From contig CAKUJB010000053.1 of NCBI GenBank assembly GCA_934661165.1, positions 1 through 10,001 on the forward strand: 10,001 nucleotides of DNA, in the 5' to 3' direction. How positions within the stretch are numbered: position 1 is the stretch's first letter; the number at the start of each line of letters is the position of its first letter. Positions 5,464 through 10,001 of the stretch are shown one piece after another. Source of the DNA: an uncultured Microbacteriaceae bacterium (GTDB taxonomy: Bacteria > Actinomycetota > Actinomycetes > Actinomycetales > Microbacteriaceae). The notes beneath the pieces were generated by a model, which saw only the letters and a list, made by a program, of their open reading frames with translations, was not told the origin of the DNA and did not search any database. The position numbers were made by a program, and so were the translations under genes.

Positions 5464-6459
5464 ATGGCCGATCTCGCACAGCACGACCTCTCGCACCTCG
5501 GTGCCGTCGAGCTCTTCACCCCCAAGTTCGAGGAGAGCCGCTGGTTCTTCGAGGAGCTGCTCGCGATGCGCGTCGTCGCGGAGCAGGGCGACTCGATCTA
5601 CCTGCGCTGCTGGGACGAGTACGAGCTGTACACCATCAAGCTCACGGCGAGTGACACGAACGGCGTCGGCCGCACCCTGTATCGCGCGGGCTCCCCGGAG
5701 GCGCTCGAGCGCCGGGTCGCCGCGATCGAGGCGGCGGGGCTCGGCAAGGGCTGGCGCGAGCCGGAGGTCGGCGTCGGTCGCTCCTACGAGTTCGAGGACC
5801 CGGACGGGCACCTCATGGCGATCTACTACGACACCGAGTTCTACACACCGGACGACGAGGACCGGCCGGCGCTCAAGAACCAGGCGGCCCGCTTCCCCGG
5901 CAAGGGCGTCAACGCCCGTCGCCTCGACCACATCAACTACCTCGCCTCGGACGTCGACGCGGTCGGCGAGTTCTGGCGGGACGTGATGGACGCGCGCGAG
6001 TCCGAGCGCGTCCGGCTCGACGACGGCCGCTACGCGGCGTGGTGGTTCCGCTTCCACCAGAAGTCGTACGACGTCGTGTACTCGGACGACTGGTCCCGCC
6101 AGCGCGGCCGCTTCCACCACATCGCCTTCGCGCCGGACACCCGCGAGGACATCCTCAAGGCCGCCGACATCATGCTCGAGAACGGCATCTACATCGAGTA
6201 CGGCCCCTACAAGCACGCGATCAACCAGACGTTCTTCCTGTACGTCTGGGAGCCGGGCGGGAACCGCATCGAGTTCGCGAACGCGGGCGCGCGCCTCATC
6301 CTCGCCCCCGACTGGCCGGTCGTCCAGTGGTCGCAGGCCGAGCGGGCGAAGGGCCAGGCGTGGGGGATGAAGACCGTCGCCACGTTCCACACCCACGGCA
6401 CCCCGTACGTCGAGAACCAGGAGCAGATCGACGCGGACGCCCTCGCCGGCAAGCACTGA
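5464..6459 (+). CDS. Type I (VOC) extradiol catechol-type dioxygenase
   Basis: A 331-residue two-domain vicinal-oxygen-chelate protein, the size of catechol 2,3-dioxygenases. The N-terminal structural domain (about 9-125) ends in EFEDPDGHLMAIYYDTEFY. The catalytic domain holds metal ligands His136 (RLDHINYL), His219 (GRFHHIAF) and Glu270 (GGNRIEF), the 2-His-1-carboxylate Fe(II) or Mn(II) site. Second-sphere His251 (PYKHAINQ) and Tyr260 (FFLYVWEP) are kept. Where homoprotocatechuate 2,3-dioxygenase and XylE have their catalytic His in an HD motif, this protein seems to have Tyr202 (KSYDVVY), by recalled alignment. AAGGAGG (5449-5455) precedes ATG5464 by 8 nt. It follows galD by 33 bp and is the only ring-cleavage enzyme visible, so it may open gallate, 3-O-methylgallate or protocatechuate. 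Its true substrate is unknown. Confidence 0.85.
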   Translation: MADLAQHDLSHLGAVELFTPKFEESRWFFEELLAMRVVAEQGDSIYLRCWDEYELYTIKLTASDTNGVGRTLYRAGSPEALERRVAAIEAAGLGKGWREPEVGVGRSYEFEDPDGHLMAIYYDTEFYTPDDEDRPALKNQAARFPGKGVNARRLDHINYLASDVDAVGEFWRDVMDARESERVRLDDGRYAAWWFRFHQKSYDVVYSDDWSRQRGRFHHIAFAPDTREDILKAADIMLENGIYIEYGPYKHAINQTFFLYVWEPGGNRIEFANAGARLILAPDWPVVQWSQAERAKGQAWGMKTVATFHTHGTPYVENQEQIDADALAGKH

Positions 6460-6473
6460 TCGCCGCCGGCGCG

Positions 6474-7664
6474 ATGGTGGCCGTCGGTGACGCCGCCGCA
6501 TGGTCGGAGGCGGACTGGTCGGCGCGGATGCGGGCGGATTTCCCGTATCGCCCCGGCCGCGTGTACCTCGAGTCGGCCGGTGCCGGGCTTCCGGTGCCCG
6601 GGGCGGCGGAGGCGGCCGCCGAGCACTTCCGGGAGCTCGGGCGGCTCGGCGCGAAGGGGCAGCCGGGGTGGCACGATCGCGCCGCGCAGCTGCGCGATCG
6701 CACCGGGCTGCTGCTCGGCGTGCCCGCCTCGGAGGTCCAGTTCTTCCGAGGCACGAGCGAGCTCCTCATCCTCGCCGCCGCGAGCATCCGCTGGCGTCCA
6801 GGCGATGAGATTCTCGTCCTGCAGGACGACTTCCCCTCCGTCCGGCTGCCGTGGGCACAGGCGGAGGCGGCGGGCGCGGTCATGCGCTGGGTCGAGTCCG
6901 GCGACCGCGAGGCGCGTACCGAGCAGTTGCTGACGGCGATCACGCCGCGGACCCGGGTCGTGGCGGTCACGCACGTGCACGCCACGACGGGCACGCGGGT
7001 GGACCTCGGCCGGCTCGGCCGAGCCTGCCGGGAGGTCGACGCGCTCCTGCTCGTCGACGGCATCGAGGCGCTCGGTGCGGTGCCGGTCGATCTCGAGCAC
7101 GTCGACGTCTACAGCGCGGCCGTCTTCAAGTGGCTGCTGTCCGGGATGGGCCTCGGGGTCGGCTACGTGAGCCCGCGGGCGCGCGAGGCGATGACGCCGG
7201 CGAGCCGCGGCTATCGCAATCCGCCACCGAGCGACCGGCTCGAGTACATGGAGCCGCCGTTCCCGCTCCTCGACGTGTTCGCCCGGACCCTCGACTACGT
7301 GGGTGAGCTGGGCTGGCCCGCGGTGCACGCGCGCGTCGATGCGCTCGCCGCATCGGTGCGGCACGTGCTCGCCGAGGCCGGCCTCGAGATCGTCACGCCG
7401 GCGAATGCGCGGGCCGGCATCCTCAGCGCCCGGCATGCGGACGCGGGCGGGCTCGTCGACGAGCTCGCGGCGCGCGGCATCGACGTCATACACAAGTTCG
7501 GCCTGCTGCGCGTCTCGCCCCACTTCTACAACACGCACGAGGACGTCGAGCGCTTCGCCGCGGCGCTCGGCGAGGCGCTCGCGGCGCGGCGTCAGCGGCC
7601 GAGGTCCTCGAGCACGTCCGCGAAGGACGTCGCGAAGCGCCGGATCTCGTCCCGCGTGTTGTAG
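6474..7664 (+). CDS. Class V PLP-dependent aminotransferase/lyase-like protein, copy 1
   Basis: 396 residues from ATG6474, 14 nt after the dioxygenase stop and probably in the same transcript. Fold type I, class V (cysteine desulfurase/isopenicillin N epimerase group). The Schiff-base lysine is Lys219 in VYSAAVFKWLLSG, with Asp195 (LLVDG) placed to bind the pyridine nitrogen. The next family position, usually Gln, is Glu198 (DGIEALG); copy 2 has Gln. THVHATTG (166-173) and RGYRNPPPSDRLEY (245-258) are shared blocks. No ribosome binding site is obvious; ATG6528 (MRADFPYR) is an alternative. The last 23 residues, beyond LAARRQ, are read from sequence antisense to copy 2 and look like run-on. 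Substrate unknown: desulfurase, epimerase, beta-lyase and aminotransferase are all possible. Confidence 0.85.
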   Translation: MVAVGDAAAWSEADWSARMRADFPYRPGRVYLESAGAGLPVPGAAEAAAEHFRELGRLGAKGQPGWHDRAAQLRDRTGLLLGVPASEVQFFRGTSELLILAAASIRWRPGDEILVLQDDFPSVRLPWAQAEAAGAVMRWVESGDREARTEQLLTAITPRTRVVAVTHVHATTGTRVDLGRLGRACREVDALLLVDGIEALGAVPVDLEHVDVYSAAVFKWLLSGMGLGVGYVSPRAREAMTPASRGYRNPPPSDRLEYMEPPFPLLDVFARTLDYVGELGWPAVHARVDALAASVRHVLAEAGLEIVTPANARAGILSARHADAGGLVDELAARGIDVIHKFGLLRVSPHFYNTHEDVERFAAALGEALAARRQRPRSSSTSAKDVAKRRISSRVL

Positions 7665-8713
7665 AAGTGCGGGGAGACGAGGGTCCGGCCCTCCTTGTCC
7701 GAGACGGAGATCCGCCGATCCTGCAGCGCGGCCGCGATCGCCGCCGAGTCCGGCACCTCCAGGCTCACGACGCCGGCGCGGCACTCGAACGGCGTGAGCG
7801 GCCGGACGCCGACGGCCGCGAGCTCATCGAACGCGGCCGCGGTGAGCCGCTCGACGCGCCCGTGGACCACGTCCCAGCCGAGCTCCTCGAGGTAGGCGAG
7901 CGAGGCGTCGACCACGTAGAGCCCCGGCAGGTTCGCCGCCGTGTAGTCGAGCCGGTCGCTCGGCGGCGGGTTCCGGTAGCTGCGGAAGACGGGGTCGAGG
8001 CGCGCGCGAGCGCGCTCGCCCACGACGCCGACCGCGGTCCCGAAGCCGGACAGCAGCCACTTGAAGACGCCCGCGCCGTACACGTCGACGTCGGTGAGGT
8101 CGACGGGGACCGCGCCGAGCGCCTGGATGCCGTCGACGACGAGGAGCGCGTCGACTTCCCGACAGGCCCGTCCGATTCGCTGCAGATCGAGTCGCACGCC
8201 CGTCCAGGGGTGCACGTGGGAGACCGAGACGATGCGCGTGCGCTCGGTGATCGCCTCGAGGAGCCGGTCCTCGCGCTGCGCGGGATCGGCGACATCGAGC
8301 TGGACGAATCGCGCGCCCGGGGCGGCATGCCGCTGCCACGGCAGCACGTTGCACGGATAGTCGTCGGCGAAGCCGAGCACCTCCTCGCCGGCGTGCCAGC
8401 GCGCGCTCGCGGCGACGAGGTTGATGATCTCGCTCGTGCTCCGGAAGAACCCGATCTCTTCGGGTGCGACGCTGAGGAGCCGGCCGAGGCGGCCCCGCGC
8501 GCTCGTCTCGACCGCCCGCCAGGAGGGCCACGCGTCGCAGCCGCGTCGTGCGACCTCGCGGTAGTAGGTCCCGGCGGCGCTCGCGGCACCGGGCACCGGC
8601 AGGCCCGTGCCCGCGGACTGCAGGTAGGTCCAGCCGTCCTCGACGGCGAAGTCGGCCGCGAGGCGCCGCTCGAGCTCCGGATCGTCGAGGCGGCGCGCCG
8701 TCGACGACGTCAC
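7592..8713 (-). CDS. Class V PLP-dependent aminotransferase/lyase-like protein, copy 2
   Basis: 373 residues from GTG8713. This is a paralogue of the plus-strand gene ending at 7664, with parallel blocks along its length: SAGTGLPVPGAA (33-44), SHVHPWTG (165-172), VDGIQALGAVPVDL (193-206), SYRNPPPSDRLDY (245-257) and VSPHFYNTRDE (346-356). Lys218 in GVFKWLLSG is the PLP lysine, Asp194 the pyridine partner and Gln197 the canonical Gln. The start overlaps the ridA-like stop as GTGA, so translation is probably coupled to it. The shorter alternative starts would cut into the N-terminal segment. The 3' end overlaps copy 1 by 73 bp in convergent orientation. The reaction is not known; the RidA partner suggests chemistry releasing a reactive enamine or imine. 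Confidence 0.88.
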   Translation of the reverse strand: MTSSTARRLDDPELERRLAADFAVEDGWTYLQSAGTGLPVPGAASAAGTYYREVARRGCDAWPSWRAVETSARGRLGRLLSVAPEEIGFFRSTSEIINLVAASARWHAGEEVLGFADDYPCNVLPWQRHAAPGARFVQLDVADPAQREDRLLEAITERTRIVSVSHVHPWTGVRLDLQRIGRACREVDALLVVDGIQALGAVPVDLTDVDVYGAGVFKWLLSGFGTAVGVVGERARARLDPVFRSYRNPPPSDRLDYTAANLPGLYVVDASLAYLEELGWDVVHGRVERLTAAAFDELAAVGVRPLTPFECRAGVVSLEVPDSAAIAAALQDRRISVSDKEGRTLVSPHFYNTRDEIRRFATSFADVLEDLGR

Positions 8714-9120
8714 TGGACCGCGGTCGCCTCGAACTCGACGAGCATGTCCGGGTGCGCGAGGCTCGTGACGCCGAGCAGCACACCCGGTGCCTTGCACCCG
8801 ACCTTCGCGAGGTACTCGGTGACGGCGGCGTTCGCCGTGCTGCGGAACTCGTCGAGGTGACTCGCGACGACGTACCAGTTGAGGCGGACGACCTGGTGCC
8901 ATTCATAGCCGGCCTCGGCGAGGGCGACCCCGGTCTTGTCGAGCGCGGCGATCGACTGCGCCGTGACGTCGCCGATGTGGAGCGCGGCGCCGCCGACCTG
9001 CGTCGCGGTCGTGCCGGACAGCCAGAGGATCCTCGTGCCCGTGCTCTCGATGCCGCCCTGCAGGTAGGCGCGCTGGTCGTCGCCCGGCCAGGGGGCGATG
9101 ATCCGACGGTCGCTGCTCAT
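8710..9120 (-). CDS. RidA/YjgF-family protein lacking the usual catalytic Arg
   Basis: 136 residues, normal for the family. Rid proteins form trimers; the archetype RidA hydrolyses 2-aminoacrylate-type enamines or imines released by PLP enzymes. The C-terminal block reads APGVLLGVTSLAHPDMLVEFEATA (111-134, given in part), matching the family's GV..L....LVEIEA ending. At the site of RidA Arg105 there is Gly113, so it likely belongs to a Rid subgroup without imine-hydrolase activity of the RidA kind. ATG9120 is supported by AGGAGGA (9133-9127) at 6 nt spacing. It is coupled to the class V PLP gene by a GTGA overlap, which suggests a shared pathway. Rid-family deaminases such as 2-aminomuconate deaminase are also known in aromatic catabolism. 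Confidence 0.87.
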   Translation of the reverse strand: MSSDRRIIAPWPGDDQRAYLQGGIESTGTRILWLSGTTATQVGGAALHIGDVTAQSIAALDKTGVALAEAGYEWHQVVRLNWYVVASHLDEFRSTANAAVTEYLAKVGCKAPGVLLGVTSLAHPDMLVEFEATAVQ

Positions 9121-9142
9121 ATCCGGTCCTCCTCGACGTGAC

Positions 9143-9179
9143 GGCGCCGTGCCGGCGCCATCCGCACCGTACGGTGCGG
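9143..9179. promoter_or_regulatory. Palindromes upstream of the ridA-like gene
   Basis: CCGCACCGTACGGTGCGG (9162-9179) is a perfect 18-bp palindrome with no spacer, 42-59 bp upstream of the ridA-like start. Next to it GGCGCC occurs twice (9143-9148, 9154-9159), able to form a 6-bp stem with a 5-nt loop. The 18-mer has the form of an operator for a dimeric regulator of the ridA-PLP gene pair. No promoter hexamers were recognised, and no regulator gene is visible. Confidence 0.45.
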
Positions 9180-9200
9180 GCCGCGCGCGGACAACCGCGA

Positions 9201-9217
9201 CTTCCACGCGCTGGAAG
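9201..9217 (-). terminator. Weak hairpin after the transporter gene
   Basis: CTTCCA and TGGAAG form a perfect 6-bp stem with a 5-nt GC loop, starting 7 nt after the transporter stop codon. No T-run follows on the minus strand, so intrinsic termination would be weak; it may be a 3'-end protecting structure or chance. Confidence 0.25.
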
Positions 9218-9223
9218 CGGCCG

Positions 9224-10001
9224 TCACGCGAAGTACCGCAGCCACACGTACAGCCACGCGGCCGCCGTCGTGACGAGGACGGTGAGCATGCCGTACTTCG
9301 TGAACTCCCAGAACGAGATCCGGTAGCCCGCGCGCGCGGCGATGCCGATCGCGACGACGTTCGCGCTCGCGGCGATGGCAGTGCCGTTGCCGCCGAAGTC
9401 GGCGCCGAGCGCGAACGCCCACCAGATGCCCTGCTCGGCCAGCGGCGGCGCGCCGGCGACGACCGCCTCGACGATCGGGAGCATCGTCGCGACGTACGGG
9501 ATGTTGTCGAAGAGGGCGCCGAGGATCGCGGAGCCCCAGAGCACCGAGGTCGCCGCGAGGAACCAGTCGTCGCCGACCGCCTCCGCCGCCCATTCGCCGA
9601 TCGTCCCGATGACCCCCGTCGAGACGAGGCCGGCGACCATGATGAACAGGCCCATGAAGAACACGAGGGTGCGCCACTCGATCTCGGCGAGCGCGTCGTG
9701 GAGCGTCGGCCCGGCGATGAGCACCATGACGCCGGCGCCGAGCATCGCGACGATCGACGGCTCGATGTCGACGAAGGCGTGCAGCATGAAGCCGACGATC
9801 ATGAGGCCGAGCACGATCATCGAGCGCACGAGGAGCTTCGGGTCGACGATCGCCGCGCGGGCGTCGAGCGCCATGACCTCCTGGATCCGCTCCGGGTGGT
9901 ACTCGAAGGACTTCCGGAACAGCATCCTGGTCAGCAGCACGAAGCCGGCGAAGATGATGATGACGATCGGCGACATGTGGATGAGGAAGTCCATGAAGGA
10001 C
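9224..10001 (-). CDS. ArsB/NhaD (SLC13-like) ion transporter, C-terminal part
   Basis: The frame is open to the right edge, so the N-terminus is outside; about 258 residues are visible of a family that usually has about 430. The visible part has seven or eight hydrophobic segments, for example SPIVIIIFAGFVLLTR, MIVLGLMIVGFMLHAFV and LVFFMGLFIMVAGLVSTGVIG. It carries the second inverted half of the ion-transporter fold: the LFDNIPYVATMLPIV segment and the ALGADFGGNGTAIAASANVV signature, where substrate or ion is bound. It ends in YVWLRYFA. The family includes arsenite, Na+/H+ and organic-anion transporters and the human P protein; the substrate cannot be told from this part. It lies 103 bp upstream of the ridA-like gene on the same strand and could be cotranscribed with it. 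Confidence 0.88.
   Translation of the reverse strand, partial: SFMDFLIHMSPIVIIIFAGFVLLTRMLFRKSFEYHPERIQEVMALDARAAIVDPKLLVRSMIVLGLMIVGFMLHAFVDIEPSIVAMLGAGVMVLIAGPTLHDALAEIEWRTLVFFMGLFIMVAGLVSTGVIGTIGEWAAEAVGDDWFLAATSVLWGSAILGALFDNIPYVATMLPIVEAVVAGAPPLAEQGIWWAFALGADFGGNGTAIAASANVVAIGIAARAGYRISFWEFTKYGMLTVLVTTAAAWLYVWLRYFA

Noticed and set aside
6039..6473. Upstream in-frame extension of PLP copy 1
   Set aside because: It runs through the dioxygenase gene out of frame; the family N-terminus fits ATG6474 (or ATG6528).
4744..6501. Long minus-strand open frame of 585 codons
   Set aside because: It is antisense across galD and the dioxygenase, both with clear family motifs; the translation has no recognisable domain and the arginine/valine-rich composition of a shadow frame.
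6207..7784. Minus-strand open frame of 525 codons
   Set aside because: Antisense to the dioxygenase end and PLP copy 1; no family motifs.
7667..8860. Plus-strand open frame of 397 codons
   Set aside because: Antisense to PLP copy 2, which has a complete set of class V motifs and a coupled start.
9181..9190. CCGCGCGCGG palindrome
   Set aside because: Short and built only from G and C; expected by chance in DNA of this composition.

Overview
The DNA is very GC-rich (about 70% by eye). Nearly every real codon ends in G or C, start codons are ATG or GTG, and several genes overlap at a GTGA stop/start junction. This fits a high-GC actinobacterium. A member of Microbacteriaceae or a relative is my guess from the style of the DUF559 protein and the LigM-like enzyme; no rRNA or marker gene is present to prove it.

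Layout. Positions 1-63 are the last codons of an unidentified plus-strand gene. Positions 64-1308 hold a minus-strand gene for an AbiEi-like/DUF559 nuclease-fold protein (255-1070), bracketed by two copies of an approximately 95-bp palindromic repeat (94-194 and 1177-1268). Positions 1309-6459 are an aromatic catabolism locus. A minus-strand LigM-like tetrahydrofolate-dependent O-demethylase gene (1309-2709) is divergent from a plus-strand operon encoding GalB-like 4-oxalomesaconate hydratase (2890-3630), GalC/LigK-like aldolase (3644-4351), GalD-like tautomerase (4348-5430) and a two-domain VOC extradiol dioxygenase (5464-6459). An AT-rich perfect inverted repeat (2783-2810) lies in the divergent promoter region and resembles the operator of the PadR-type vanillate repressor VanR.

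Positions 6474-8713 carry two paralogous class V PLP enzymes in convergent orientation, overlapping by 73 bp at their 3' ends. The plus-strand copy follows the dioxygenase closely. The minus-strand copy is translationally coupled to an upstream RidA-family gene (8710-9120). From 9224 to the right edge is the 3' two-thirds or so of an ArsB/NhaD (SLC13-like) membrane transporter on the minus strand.

How the genes may work together (inference). LigM would demethylate vanillate or 3-O-methylgallate, passing the methyl group to tetrahydrofolate. A ring-cleavage step gives 4-oxalomesaconate, and GalD, GalB and GalC convert it to pyruvate plus oxaloacetate. The only ring-cleaving enzyme visible is the VOC-type dioxygenase, where characterised gallate and protocatechuate 4,5-pathways use LigB-type enzymes. 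It also appears to have Tyr in place of the usual catalytic His. No LigC or LigI homologue is in the window, which would suit direct cleavage of gallate to oxalomesaconate. The role of the PLP/Rid genes is not clear from sequence.
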